Shown here: in pieces, positions 8,087 through 17,316 of the stretch
Layout: each line of letters starts with the position of its first letter
How positions within the stretch are numbered: the first letter of the stretch is position 1
Assembly (NCBI RefSeq): GCF_012641405.1
Contig: NZ_JABAII010000010.1
Location: 1-64,000 of the forward strand
DNA from: Rhizobium sp. P40RR-XXII
GTDB taxonomy: Bacteria; Pseudomonadota; Alphaproteobacteria; Rhizobiales; Rhizobiaceae
DNA length: 64,000 nucleotides
Direction: 5' to 3'
Program-made: the position numbers and the translations under genes
Notes under the pieces: generated by a model
The model's input: the letters and a program-made list of their open reading frames with translations, nothing else
What the model was told of the DNA's origin: nothing
Database searches by the model: none

Positions 8087-8704
8087 TCAGGTCAGCAGCC
8101 CGTGCATGACAAGATCAATATGCGCTTTTAGATAGACGCTTTTGTCCAGAGCCCGGCGCTCGTCAAAAAGGAGCTTGAAGAATAGAAAGGCGATGGCGGG
8201 CGCCACGACTGCGTCGCAGAACGCCGCCGGCGCCGGCCGGAACTCCCCGAGTTTTACCCCTTCGTCGATAAGCGACTGCATTTGACGCTCGAGGGGATCG
8301 ATAAATATGTCGTGGTGCCGATCGACGATCTGCGGGAAGCGCGAACCTTCGGCAATGACGAACCGCATCAGCTCCCGCAATTTGCGATCCTTGATTATGA
8401 GGTCGTAGATGAGCTCGATATTTCCCTGAAGCCGCTCCGTGGCGGTCCCTTTCAGTTCGTTTGCGCTTGCCAGCAGATTTTCGAGAGGCCCTGAAATATG
8501 CCTGATCATCGCCTCGAAAAGCTGTTCCTTGGTCTCGAAGTAAACATAGACGGTTCCCTTCGTAACGCCGACCCTGCTGGCAATATCTTCGACGCGTGTC
8601 GCGACATAGCCGCGCTCGACGAATTCTTCAAATGCGGCATCCAGGATCTGTACGGGGCGGCGGGCCTTTTGCTCCGCGCGCGTCGGCTTTTTTAGGTCGG
8701 TCAT
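8087..8704 (-). CDS. TetR-family repressor of the dual-adaptor RND operon
   Basis: 205 aa. Residues about 17-65 form a TetR helix-turn-helix (ILDAAFEEFVERGYVATRVEDIASRVGVTKGTVYVYF), followed by a helical ligand domain. It is divergent from the adaptor gene at 8811, and two inverted repeats lie in the 106-nt gap. By family knowledge it should bind these, repress both itself and the pump, and release on a pump substrate. Ligand cannot be read from the sequence. Confidence 0.88.
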   Translation of the reverse strand: MTDLKKPTRAEQKARRPVQILDAAFEEFVERGYVATRVEDIASRVGVTKGTVYVYFETKEQLFEAMIRHISGPLENLLASANELKGTATERLQGNIELIYDLIIKDRKLRELMRFVIAEGSRFPQIVDRHHDIFIDPLERQMQSLIDEGVKLGEFRPAPAAFCDAVVAPAIAFLFFKLLFDERRALDKSVYLKAHIDLVMHGLLT

Positions 8705-8723
8705 GATTCCACCTTGAGCGTTA

Positions 8724-8741
8724 TTGACGGTTCGACGTCAA
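8724..8741. promoter_or_regulatory. Inverted repeat 1 in tetR-RND divergent promoter
   Basis: TTGACG and CGTCAA flank a 6-nt spacer, 20 nt upstream of the tetR start codon. Probably a TetR operator half of a pair, placed to control the repressor gene itself. Confidence 0.55.
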
Positions 8742-8750
8742 CACAAATTC

Positions 8751-8774
8751 TATTGACTAATGGGTCAGTCAATA
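8751..8774. promoter_or_regulatory. Inverted repeat 2 in tetR-RND divergent promoter
   Basis: TATTGACT and AGTCAATA are perfect 8-bp arms around an 8-nt spacer, centred about 48 nt upstream of the adaptor start. Both this site and the one at 8724 share TTGAC/GTCAA half-sites, which supports a common regulator, most simply the adjacent TetR protein. Confidence 0.65.
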
Positions 8775-8810
8775 ATATTCGTCGCGCCAACGGATGCAAG
8801 AGGTCAAATC

Positions 8811-9887
8811 ATGAAAACTATCCTTGTCATCGCATGGCTGGGTGCGAGCGCGGTCGCGCTGTCCTCGTGCGAAAAGCAGGCCGAGAGTGAGACAAAGCCA
8901 AAGAACGTGGAGGCTGTCGTGGCCAAGGTCACGCCGGTCGTCGAAAGCAATGCCATTACCGGCGAGGTGAGTGCCCGCGTCGAAAGCGACCTCTCCTTCA
9001 GGGTAAGCGGACGTATCGTCGAGCGCCTTGTTGACGTCGGGACGTCGGTGAAGGCCGGGCAGGTGCTTGCGCGCATGGACGCCGAAGAACAGAAGGCGGA
9101 TCTCGATGTTGCCACCGCGAACCTGCAATCGGCGCTCGCGCAGCAAACCCAGGCCCAATTGGCCTTCGACCGCCAGCAGAATCTCTTCAAGACGCAGGTG
9201 ACGACGCGCGCTGCACTCGATCAGGCCCAGGAAACGCTGCTGACTGCCCAGGGAAGCGCGAAGTCGGCCCAAGCTCAACTCGACACGGCACAGGATGCGC
9301 TCTCCTATACGGAGTTGCGCGCTGATGCCGATGGCGTCATCACCGCCAGAAACGCCGAAGTGGGGCAGGTCGCGCAAGCCGCGCAGTTGGTCTTTACGCT
9401 TGCGCATGACGGCCCCAGGGACGCTGTCTTTAACGTCTTCGAGTCCCTCTTTTTGGGTCGCAACCTTGAAAACAAGGTCGCCGTCAGCCTCCTTTCGGCG
9501 CCATCTCACAAGATAGAAGCTTCCGTGCGCGAAATCTCGCCCACGATCGATGCGTCGACTGGAACGATCAGGGTCAAGGTGGGTCTCGAAGGCGCATCGG
9601 ACATGCAGCTTGGCGCTCCGGTCGTCGGCTTGTTCCGGTCCACCGTGCGGGACGCAATCGAATTGCCGTGGTCGGCAATGGCCTCAAAAAGCGGCAAGCC
9701 GGCCGTTTGGATCATCGATCCCGCGTCATCGAGCGTGTCGCTGCGCCAGATCGACGTCTCCGGCTATGAGACCGGTCGCTTCGCAGTGCGGACGGGCGTG
9801 TCTCCGGGCGAGATCGTCGTCGTCGACGGCACGAAATTCTTGCGATCAGGCCAGGCCGTCACATACGACAAGGGAGCTGCAAAATGA
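8811..9887 (+). CDS. RND adaptor lipoprotein 1 (TriA-like membrane fusion protein)
   Basis: 358 aa from ATG 8811 with AAGAGG about 8 nt upstream. The signal ends in a lipobox (VALSSC, Cys about residue 20), so the mature protein is anchored in the periplasmic leaflet. Barrel-sandwich halves (SFRVSGRIVERLVDVGTSVKAGQVLARMD and ELRADADGVITARNAEVGQVAQ) flank a coiled-coil hairpin (about 85-155) rich in Gln/Ala, followed by beta-barrel and membrane-proximal parts. It forms an operon with a second adaptor and the RND transporter, overlapping the former by 4 nt. Confidence 0.88.
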   Translation: MKTILVIAWLGASAVALSSCEKQAESETKPKNVEAVVAKVTPVVESNAITGEVSARVESDLSFRVSGRIVERLVDVGTSVKAGQVLARMDAEEQKADLDVATANLQSALAQQTQAQLAFDRQQNLFKTQVTTRAALDQAQETLLTAQGSAKSAQAQLDTAQDALSYTELRADADGVITARNAEVGQVAQAAQLVFTLAHDGPRDAVFNVFESLFLGRNLENKVAVSLLSAPSHKIEASVREISPTIDASTGTIRVKVGLEGASDMQLGAPVVGLFRSTVRDAIELPWSAMASKSGKPAVWIIDPASSSVSLRQIDVSGYETGRFAVRTGVSPGEIVVVDGTKFLRSGQAVTYDKGAAK

Positions 9888-10954
9888 ATATCCGTATCAC
9901 AGCCGGCCTTGCGATCCTTGGCTCATTGCTGCTGACGTCCTGCCAGAAACAGGATGAAGCTTACCATGAGCCGGCGCGCCCCGTGCTTTCCGTTGTCGTC
10001 AAATCAACCGCGGCCTCCGCGCTGACCCTGCCGGGAACGGTCGAGGCCAAGATCGAAACCCAGCTCGCATTTCGGGTCCTGGGACGGGTCATCGCGCGCA
10101 AAGTCAGCGTCGGCGACATCGTCAAGAAGGGCGATGTCGTTGCCGCCATCGATCCGCTGTCGCTGGAACTTGCGGTCAAAAGCTCGCAATCCGAGCTTTC
10201 CAACGCCCAGGCTCAGCTGGCAAATGCCGCATCCACCGAAGAGCGCCAGCGGTCCTTGCTTGAAAGCAGATCGGGAAGTGAAGCAGCCTACGAAGAGGCG
10301 GAACTTGGGCGCAGAAGCGCCAGTGCCGCGGTTGCCAAGGCACAGGCCAATTTGGACAAGGCCGAAGAGCAATTGGGATACACACAGCTTGCAGCGGAGT
10401 TCGACGGCGTCGTGACGGCTACTTCGGCGGAAGTGGGCCAGGTCGTGTCCGCGGGCCAAAGCATCGCCACCGTGGCCCGACCCGATCAGCGGGATGCGGT
10501 GATCGACATACCCGTCGCGAGTTTCGATGGGCTCAAGGTGGGGTCGCCCTTTGAAGTCGCTCTCCAGCTGGATCCGACCATCCGCGCGAGCGGTGTCGTC
10601 AGGGAGATCGCACCGGAAGCCGAAGCTACGACGCGCACGCGACGCACGAAAATCACGCTCATCGATCCGCCAGCAGCGTTTCGCCTCGGTTCTGTCGTCA
10701 CCGCAACGGCGACCGTCGTTGCGGATCCGATGATCCTGCTGCCCTCTTCATCCATCCTGATGAAGGATGGAAAGCCGAACGTCTGGGTGGTCGATACCAC
10801 GGCTCGCAAGGTCTTCATTCGCGCGATCAAGATCGACGGGGATCTCGTCGAGGGCGGTTCCGTGAAGATCGCAGAAGGCATCAGCGCCGGCGAACGCATC
10901 GTCGTTGCCGGAGTTCACAAGCTTGCCGACGGCCAGGCCGTCAGAGTAGATTAA
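9884..10954 (+). CDS. RND adaptor lipoprotein 2 (TriB-like membrane fusion protein)
   Basis: 356 aa, ATG overlapping the previous TGA. It is a second full adaptor, not a fragment: lipobox LLLTSC (Cys about residue 20), LAFRVLGRVIARKVSVGDIVKKGDVVAAIDP, hairpin about 88-155, then AEFDGVVTATSAEVGQVVSAG. The two adaptors are clearly paralogous but diverged. Two adaptors with one transporter is the arrangement of TriABC in Pseudomonas aeruginosa, where both are needed; that functional transfer is inference. The transporter starts 11 nt downstream. Confidence 0.88.
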   Translation: MNIRITAGLAILGSLLLTSCQKQDEAYHEPARPVLSVVVKSTAASALTLPGTVEAKIETQLAFRVLGRVIARKVSVGDIVKKGDVVAAIDPLSLELAVKSSQSELSNAQAQLANAASTEERQRSLLESRSGSEAAYEEAELGRRSASAAVAKAQANLDKAEEQLGYTQLAAEFDGVVTATSAEVGQVVSAGQSIATVARPDQRDAVIDIPVASFDGLKVGSPFEVALQLDPTIRASGVVREIAPEAEATTRTRRTKITLIDPPAAFRLGSVVTATATVVADPMILLPSSSILMKDGKPNVWVVDTTARKVFIRAIKIDGDLVEGGSVKIAEGISAGERIVVAGVHKLADGQAVRVD

Positions 10955-10965
10955 GGAAAGCCCCC

Positions 10966-13900
10966 GTGAAAAAATTCAACCTGTCCGACTGGGCGCTCGA
11001 GCATCGTTCGCTCGTCTGGTACTTCATGATCGTCTTCATTCTGGCCGGCGCGTTTTCCTATATCGGTCTCGGCCGCGAGGAAGATCCCGCTTTCACCATC
11101 AAGACGATGATCATTCAGGCGCAATGGCCTGGTGCTTCGGCCGAGGAAGTGACGAAGCAGGTCACCGACCGTATCGAAAAGAAGCTCGAGGAACTGGATT
11201 CGCTCGATTATACCAAGAGCGAGACGGTTGCCGGCCAGACGACCATTTTCGTCGAACTTCTGCCGACGACCAAGGCCAAGGATGTCAATGCCATCTGGAT
11301 GCGGGTCCGCAACATGATTGGCGACATCAAGGGAGATTTTCCGAGCGGTGTCGTCGGGCCGTTTTTCAACGACAACTTCGGCGACGTCTACGGCAATATT
11401 TACGCCTTTACCAGCGATGGGCTGACACAGCGCCAGCTTCGCGATCTGGTCGAGGATGCGCGCGCAAAAGTGCTGACGGTCCCAAATATCGGCAAGGTGG
11501 ACATTATCGGCGCGCAGGACGAGGCCATCTATCTCGAATTTTCAACGCGAAAGATTGCGGCGCTGGGGCTTAACCAGCAGTCCGTCATCGATACGCTGCA
11601 GGCGCAGAATGCCGTCACCCAGTCCGGTTTCGTCGATGCCGGTCCCGAGCGCATCGCCTTGCGGGTCAGCGGCCAGTTCACGTCCGAGGAAAGTCTCCGG
11701 TCGATCAATCTTCGTGTTAATGACCGCTTCTTTCCGTTGACCGATGTCGCAACGATCAAACGTGGCTACGTCGATCCTCCCTCGTCGCTGTTCAGATTCA
11801 ACGGCCAGCCGGCTATCGGGCTTGCCATCGGCATGAAGACCGGGGCAAATCTGCTCGAATTCGGCGAGGCGCTCGACAAGGAGATTGAACAGGTCACGGC
11901 CGATCTTCCCATCGGCGTGGACGTCCAGCGGGTTTCCGATCAGCCCGCCGTCGTCGACGAGGCCGTGTCGGGCTTCACGCGTGCACTGTTCGAGGCGATC
12001 GTCATCGTGCTGGCGATCAGCTTCATCAGCCTCGGCGTTCGGGCGGGGCTCGTGGTCGCCATCTCCATTCCGCTGGTGCTGGCGATTACCTTTCTCGTCA
12101 TGGCCTATTCTGGCATTTCCATGCAGCGTATTTCGCTTGGGGCGCTGATCATCGCCCTTGGCCTCCTTGTCGATGACGCCATGATTGCCGTGGAGATGAT
12201 GGTTGCCCGACTGGAGGTGGGCGATGATCTGAGAAAAGCCGCGACATACGTCTACACCTCGACCGCCTTTCCGATGCTAACAGGCACGCTGGTGACGGTC
12301 GCAGGCTTTATCCCCGTCGGCCTCAATACCAGCGCTGCCGGCGAATTCACCTTCACTCTCTTCGTGGTCATCGCCGTTTCGCTTCTGGTTTCGTGGGTGG
12401 TTGCGGTGTTGTTCACGCCGTTGCTCGGCGTCACGATCCTTCCGAAATCCATGAAATCGCATCATGAGCAGAAGGGGCGTTTTACGCGGGCCTTCGCATG
12501 GCTCCTGCGCGTGGCTATGCGTTGGCGCTGGATCACGATTGCCGCCACCGTTGCGGCCTTCGCTCTTTCCATCGGCGGGATGAGCCTCGTGCAACAGCAG
12601 TTTTTCCCTTCCTCCGACAGACCGGAGCTGATCGTCGACTGGAACCTGCCGCAGAACAGCTCGATCTCCGAGACGAACCAGCAGATGGCCAGGTTCGAAC
12701 GCGAGATGCTGGCGAACAACAAGGACATCGACCACTGGACGAGCTATGTCGGCCAGGGGGCGCCTCGCTTCATCCTGTCCTTTGACGTGCAGACCCCCGA
12801 TGTCTCCTTCGGGCAGACGGTGATCGTCACCAAGGGGCTCGACGTTCGCGACAAGGTCAAAGCCGAACTGCAGGAATATCTGACGAAGACCTTCCCCGGA
12901 ACCGACGCGTTCGTGAAGCTGCTCGACATCGGCCCTCCGGTCGGCAAGCCGGTGCAATATCGGGTCAGCGGGCCGAATATCCAGAAAGTCCGGGACATTG
13001 CCCAGCAATTCGCAGGCATCGTCGGCCAGCATCCCCTGCTGTCCAACATGACATTCGACTGGAACGAGCCTTCGCGAGTGGTCAAGGTCGATGTCCTTCA
13101 GGATAAGGCACGGCAACTGGGTGTCTCGTCGCAGGACATTGCAACGGCTCTGAACAGCATCGTCGAGGGATCGGCGGCGACCCAGATCCGGGACGACATC
13201 TATCTTGTCGATGTGATCGGCCGGGCCGAAACCTCCGAGCGAGGTTCGATCGAAACGCTGCAGAACCTTCAGCTTGGCGGCTCCAATGGCAAGTCGGTGC
13301 CGTTGTCTGCGGTTGCGAATTTTCACTACGAATTGGAGCAGCCGACGATCTGGCGGCGGACGCGCATACCGACCATCACCATCAAGGCCGCAGTCGTCGG
13401 ATCGACACAGCCGGCGACGATCGTCAACGAACTGCAGCCGAAAGTCGAAGAGTTCCGCAAGAGCCTTCCGAGCGGCTACCACATCGTCGATGGCGGTTCG
13501 GTTGAGGAAAGCGCAAAAGCGCAGGGGCCGATCATCGCCGTTGCACCGCTCATGCTGTTCATCATGGCGACGATCCTGATGATCCAGCTGCAAAGCTTCA
13601 GCAGGCTGTTCCTGGTCTTCGCCGTCGCACCATTGGCATTGATCGGCGTCGTCGGAGCTTTGTTGCTCAGCAATGCACCGCTCGGATTTGTCGCGATCCT
13701 GGGTGTCTTGGCACTGATCGGCATTCTGATCCGCAACTCGGTGATCCTCATCGTGCAGATCGAGCACCTTCGAAGCGAGGGCATGCCGCCTTGGCAAGCC
13801 GTCATCGAGGCGACGGAGCACCGGATGCGACCCATCATGCTGACGGCGGCTGCCGCAACGCTCGCGCTGATCCCGATCTCCAGGGAGATATTCTGGGGAC

Positions 13901-14016
13901 CCATGGCCTACGCGATGATGGGCGGCATTGTCGTCGGTACGGTTCTGACGCTGCTCTTCCTCCCCGCCTTGTATGTTGCCTGGTTCCGAATTCCCCGCGA
14001 CAGCGCGCAACACTGA
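10966..14016 (+). CDS. RND efflux transporter (TriC/AcrB superfamily)
   Basis: 1016 aa from GTG 10966 behind AAGGAAAG. Full HAE1-type architecture: first helix (about 14-32), large periplasmic loop with the porter and docking domains, helices 2-6, a second loop and helices 8-12. The proton-relay Asp pair is D403-D404 in LLVDDAMIAVE, and the second half carries GILIRNSVILIVQIE. It would export hydrophobic compounds by proton antiport together with the two upstream adaptors. No outer-membrane duct gene adjoins; the NodT protein at 1421 or a distant TolC could serve. The next gene starts 12 nt on. Confidence 0.92.
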   Translation: MKKFNLSDWALEHRSLVWYFMIVFILAGAFSYIGLGREEDPAFTIKTMIIQAQWPGASAEEVTKQVTDRIEKKLEELDSLDYTKSETVAGQTTIFVELLPTTKAKDVNAIWMRVRNMIGDIKGDFPSGVVGPFFNDNFGDVYGNIYAFTSDGLTQRQLRDLVEDARAKVLTVPNIGKVDIIGAQDEAIYLEFSTRKIAALGLNQQSVIDTLQAQNAVTQSGFVDAGPERIALRVSGQFTSEESLRSINLRVNDRFFPLTDVATIKRGYVDPPSSLFRFNGQPAIGLAIGMKTGANLLEFGEALDKEIEQVTADLPIGVDVQRVSDQPAVVDEAVSGFTRALFEAIVIVLAISFISLGVRAGLVVAISIPLVLAITFLVMAYSGISMQRISLGALIIALGLLVDDAMIAVEMMVARLEVGDDLRKAATYVYTSTAFPMLTGTLVTVAGFIPVGLNTSAAGEFTFTLFVVIAVSLLVSWVVAVLFTPLLGVTILPKSMKSHHEQKGRFTRAFAWLLRVAMRWRWITIAATVAAFALSIGGMSLVQQQFFPSSDRPELIVDWNLPQNSSISETNQQMARFEREMLANNKDIDHWTSYVGQGAPRFILSFDVQTPDVSFGQTVIVTKGLDVRDKVKAELQEYLTKTFPGTDAFVKLLDIGPPVGKPVQYRVSGPNIQKVRDIAQQFAGIVGQHPLLSNMTFDWNEPSRVVKVDVLQDKARQLGVSSQDIATALNSIVEGSAATQIRDDIYLVDVIGRAETSERGSIETLQNLQLGGSNGKSVPLSAVANFHYELEQPTIWRRTRIPTITIKAAVVGSTQPATIVNELQPKVEEFRKSLPSGYHIVDGGSVEESAKAQGPIIAVAPLMLFIMATILMIQLQSFSRLFLVFAVAPLALIGVVGALLLSNAPLGFVAILGVLALIGILIRNSVILIVQIEHLRSEGMPPWQAVIEATEHRMRPIMLTAAAATLALIPISREIFWGPMAYAMMGGIVVGTVLTLLFLPALYVAWFRIPRDSAQH

Positions 14017-14028
14017 AGAGGGGATCCG

Positions 14029-15249
14029 ATGTCAAAGGCTGGAAGAACGGGTTTTGTCGTGCTGATGACCCTATCGGTATTGGCGGGTTGTGCGGGGCGG
14101 CTGGAGAATGTTCTCCAGCCGCTTGCAGCGGCCACGCCAGGCACGAGCACCGTGGACATGATGGTGGCCACTACCCGTCGGCCGACCGACAAGCCAGGCG
14201 AGCTTTATTCCGGCGAGCGCGGAACGGCGATCTCGTTCAACGATATCGTCGTTTCCATTCCTCCGGATCGAAATCGTAAAATCGGCGAGGTGCAATGGCC
14301 ATCGCATGTGCCCGCCAATCCCGCGAAGGAATTCGCCGTCCAGAAGGTCGCAGGGGTCACATCCGAGCGCAATGTTTTTGAATGGTTCAGCAAGAACCGC
14401 AACGCCAAGCGGCAGGTCGTCATTTTCGTGCACGGCTTCAACAATACCTATTCCGATGCCGTCTTTCGCTTCGCGCAGATCATGCATGATTCCGGAACGG
14501 ATGCCGCGCCGATCCTCTTTACCTGGCCCTCGCGCGGCAATGTCTTCGACTACCTCTACGATAAGGAGAGCACGAATTTCTCACGGCGAGCGCTGGAAGA
14601 TCTGATCCTGCAAGCCGCGAAAAGTCCTGACGTCGGAGAGGTGACGATCCTCGCCCATTCGATGGGATCCTGGCTGACGGCGGAAGCGTTGCGTGGCGTT
14701 GCCATGCGTAACAAGACAATTCCGGCGAAGGTGAAGAATGTCATCCTGGCATCGCCTGACATCGATATCGACGTATTTCGCCGGCAGATGATCGAGATGG
14801 GGCCGCAACGTCCGCACTTCACGATCTTTTCCTCGACCAAAGATAAGGCGCTGCAGGTTTCGCAATGGCTCTCCGGCGGCGTCAGTCGCGTCGGCGGCTT
14901 CGATTCGACGCCCTATGCCGCGGATTTGGCTAAGCTCGGGATCACGGTCATCGACACGAGTTCCGTCAAGCCGGACGATGCGCTCGGCCACAATACGTTT
15001 GCGGATAATCGGGATATGGTCCAGCTGCTTGGACGGCGGCTGGCGGGACAGTCGCTGGATACCGGACGGGTCTCGCTTGCGGACCGCGTCGGCATGGCGG
15101 CCGTCCGAACGGCGGATCTGGCGGGATCGGCAGCGAAAGTCGCAGTCGCAGCGCCCATGTCGATCGTCAGCGATGATGCAAGGCAGGTGCTGAAGCAGCA
15201 ATTTTCCTCGGGACCGTCGCCCATCGTCGACGGGCGTATCTCCTACTAA
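14029..15249 (+). CDS. DUF900 alpha/beta-hydrolase lipoprotein
   Basis: 406 aa, ATG behind GAGGGGATCC. The N-terminus (VLMTLSVLAGCAG) carries a lipobox Cys. The core is a DUF900-type hydrolase: DMMVATTRRPTDKPGELYSGERG, oxyanion strand VVIFVHGFNNTYSDAVFRF, FTWPSRG, nucleophile Ser in ILAHSMGSWLTAEAL, Asp region NVILASPDIDIDVF and a His in GHNTFADN. Family members are uncharacterised periplasmic hydrolases. It closes the RND operon (12 nt after the transporter), an unusual companion that might act on the envelope or on pump substrates. It is convergent with the kinase gene, 22 nt away. Confidence 0.83.
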   Translation: MSKAGRTGFVVLMTLSVLAGCAGRLENVLQPLAAATPGTSTVDMMVATTRRPTDKPGELYSGERGTAISFNDIVVSIPPDRNRKIGEVQWPSHVPANPAKEFAVQKVAGVTSERNVFEWFSKNRNAKRQVVIFVHGFNNTYSDAVFRFAQIMHDSGTDAAPILFTWPSRGNVFDYLYDKESTNFSRRALEDLILQAAKSPDVGEVTILAHSMGSWLTAEALRGVAMRNKTIPAKVKNVILASPDIDIDVFRRQMIEMGPQRPHFTIFSSTKDKALQVSQWLSGGVSRVGGFDSTPYAADLAKLGITVIDTSSVKPDDALGHNTFADNRDMVQLLGRRLAGQSLDTGRVSLADRVGMAAVRTADLAGSAAKVAVAAPMSIVSDDARQVLKQQFSSGPSPIVDGRISY

Positions 15250-15271
15250 ATTCCTTTATTGTTTGAAATTT

Positions 15272-16561
15272 CTAGGCTCGCTCATCCGTCCTGCCGTACC
15301 CGGGTGGCTTTCGGGGGATTTCGAGTGTGATGGCAAGGCCGCCGGCAGCCGGCAGCGACGCAAACACGCGTCCGCCGTGGCGCTCGATCGCCTGCCGGGT
15401 GATCGCAAGGCCAAGGCCGTATCCATCTCTGCTCACGGCGTCGTTGCCGCGCGAAAAAGGCTGGAAGATGCGCTCCAGCTCGTCCCGCCCGACCCCCGGC
15501 CCCTGATCGGTGACGCAGATGGTAAGCAGGTCGGGTTTCGCTTCGCAAAACACGGCTATACGGCTTTGCGCAGCAGTATATTTGACAGCGTTCCTCACCA
15601 CGTTTTCAAGTGCCCTGTAGATCAATTCGCCCTCGACTTCCGCGAGGAACGTGCCGCCGACACTGGTGGTGATCGAGATCTCCCGCGACTGCGCTTCGAA
15701 ATCTGCATCGCCCAGGATTTCGTTCAGAAGTTCGACGATATCGAGGGATTGGGTTTTCAGTGGCATGCTGGAGCCGGCCGTCAGCCTGGCAAGCGTCAGG
15801 ATTTCGCCCACCAGCACATCGATGCGCTCGACCTCTCGATCCACACGGTCGAGCATGGCGTCGAGTTTCGCCGGGCTTTGCCGCAGAACACCCACGACGG
15901 CCTGCAGGCGGGACAGCGGCGAGCGCAATTCATGGGAGACGTCGTGAAACAACTGCTGTTGCGCATCTTGAAATTTCTGCAGTCGCGCCGCGCTGGAATC
16001 GAAGTCGTGCGCGAGCGCCGTAACTTCGTCCGTGCGTCCCGCCATCTTGTCGCCGATGCGGAAGTCGAAGCGGCCATGCGCAAGCGCGCTCAGGCCGTCA
16101 CGCAGATGGACGACGGGGCGAATGAGATATCGCGCGAGCGCGCCCGCCGATATCGTGCTCGATATCAGGATCGTGAGCCATGGCAGGAATGGGGCGAGGT
16201 TCTCAAAGGTAAAACTCATCGGCGCCGCCGCGAAAATGCGGTAGCAACTCCCATCCCTTGAGACGGAACGTGCATCGGTCGCGTTCTCCTGCGGGCATGC
16301 ATTGACGCTGGCGGACTTCGACAGGGAAAGGCCAACCGGTCGCGTCTTTTCGCTCGTCAACACGAAATGTCTGGCGGCGTCCTCGCCATCCTCAATCAGG
16401 ACGTTTGCGGCAAGATTGATGAGGAGTGTCCGCCTGTCCTGTTCCAGTTCATGTGCGAAGGGGACTGCTTGAATGAGCTTGACGGTAATAATGACGACGC
16501 CGACAGTTGCTGCGAGCGTCAGCCAGATAATCGTGAAGAACTTCCAGAAGAGCTTGGGCAT
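15272..16561 (-). CDS. Sensor histidine kinase (CpxA/EnvZ-like)
   Basis: 429 aa from ATG 16561 (MPKLFWKFFTIIWLTL), 2 nt after the regulator's stop; the frame stays open upstream only because it overlaps the regulator gene. Two membrane helices (about 10-32 and 125-147) bracket a periplasmic domain with two Cys (NACPQENA and GSCYRIF), which could form a disulfide. HAMP follows (about 148-200), then HisKA with H210 in HDVSHELRSPLSRLQ and HATPase with NAVKYTAAQ, DQGPGVG and DGYGLGLAI. Partner of the regulator at 16564 and probably the sensor for the divergent RND pump. Confidence 0.9.
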   Translation of the reverse strand: MPKLFWKFFTIIWLTLAATVGVVIITVKLIQAVPFAHELEQDRRTLLINLAANVLIEDGEDAARHFVLTSEKTRPVGLSLSKSASVNACPQENATDARSVSRDGSCYRIFAAAPMSFTFENLAPFLPWLTILISSTISAGALARYLIRPVVHLRDGLSALAHGRFDFRIGDKMAGRTDEVTALAHDFDSSAARLQKFQDAQQQLFHDVSHELRSPLSRLQAVVGVLRQSPAKLDAMLDRVDREVERIDVLVGEILTLARLTAGSSMPLKTQSLDIVELLNEILGDADFEAQSREISITTSVGGTFLAEVEGELIYRALENVVRNAVKYTAAQSRIAVFCEAKPDLLTICVTDQGPGVGRDELERIFQPFSRGNDAVSRDGYGLGLAITRQAIERHGGRVFASLPAAGGLAITLEIPRKPPGYGRTDERA

Positions 16562-16563
16562 GG

Positions 16564-17247
16564 TCAATCCACGAGCAACTGATAGCCGAAACCTCGCACG
16601 GATTGGATCCATGATTGCCCGTCCTCTCGCAGCCCAAGTTTCTGGCGAACGCTGCTGATATGAACATCGATGCGGCGATCGAAGGGCGTAAGTGGCTTTC
16701 CAAAAGCCTGTTTGGAAATGTCCTGTTTTGACACCAGCTGGCCGGCGTTGCGGGCAAGGACTTCGAGCAGACCGAACTCGGTGCCGGTCAGCTCCAACGG
16801 TTCGCCGCACCATTCAGCGCTTCTTTTGCCCGGATGGATCACGAGCCGACCTGCCTTGACGACATCGATCGATGCGCCTGCGGGCTGATGCGTCCGGCGC
16901 AAGATCGCACGCAACCTCGCGGCAAGTTCGCCCGGCGAGCACGGCTTCGGAACATAATCGTCAGCGCCAAGGTTTAGACCGGATATTGTGTCGACGTCAT
17001 CGCCTCTTGCCGTCAGCATCAGCACGGGGATCTGGCTGAGCTTGCGGATTCTCTGCAGAACCTCGATCCCGTTCATCCGGGGCATCATGATATCCAGGAC
17101 GATGATGTCGACCGTATTTCCGGCGGCCGCCGCAATGGCCGCGCGCCCATCCGTGTCGGTTGCGACGTCATATCCTTCTTCAGTGAGGTATTCCTGCAAA
17201 AGTACCGTTAGCTCGACATCATCGTCGATGAGAAGAACCCTGCTCAT
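16564..17247 (-). CDS. OmpR-family response regulator (CpxR-like)
   Basis: 227 aa. Receiver domain with acidic pocket DDD (8-10), phosphoacceptor D52 in IIVLDIMMPRMNG, conserved Thr in LMLTARGDD and Lys in VPKPCSPGEL; winged helix from about 130, with LTGTEFGLLEVL, DRRIDVHISSVRQKLG and VRGFGYQLLVD. All phosphorelay residues are intact. It is cotranscribed with the kinase and divergent from the adaptor-RND pair at 17467; three tandem repeats in the shared promoter are the likely target. Confidence 0.92.
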   Translation of the reverse strand: MSRVLLIDDDVELTVLLQEYLTEEGYDVATDTDGRAAIAAAAGNTVDIIVLDIMMPRMNGIEVLQRIRKLSQIPVLMLTARGDDVDTISGLNLGADDYVPKPCSPGELAARLRAILRRTHQPAGASIDVVKAGRLVIHPGKRSAEWCGEPLELTGTEFGLLEVLARNAGQLVSKQDISKQAFGKPLTPFDRRIDVHISSVRQKLGLREDGQSWIQSVRGFGYQLLVD

Positions 17248-17316
17248 TCACCCTGTCCATCATTCGTATCGGCGATCCATACAATATAAAGCCGAAGGTC
17301 GGACCAAGTTTTACAT

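Noticed and set aside
12277..14013. 578-aa open frame on the minus strand
   Set aside because: It lies antisense to the RND transporter, is full of Arg/Asp/His-rich low-complexity runs and has no ribosome-binding site; it is a shadow of a GC-rich gene.
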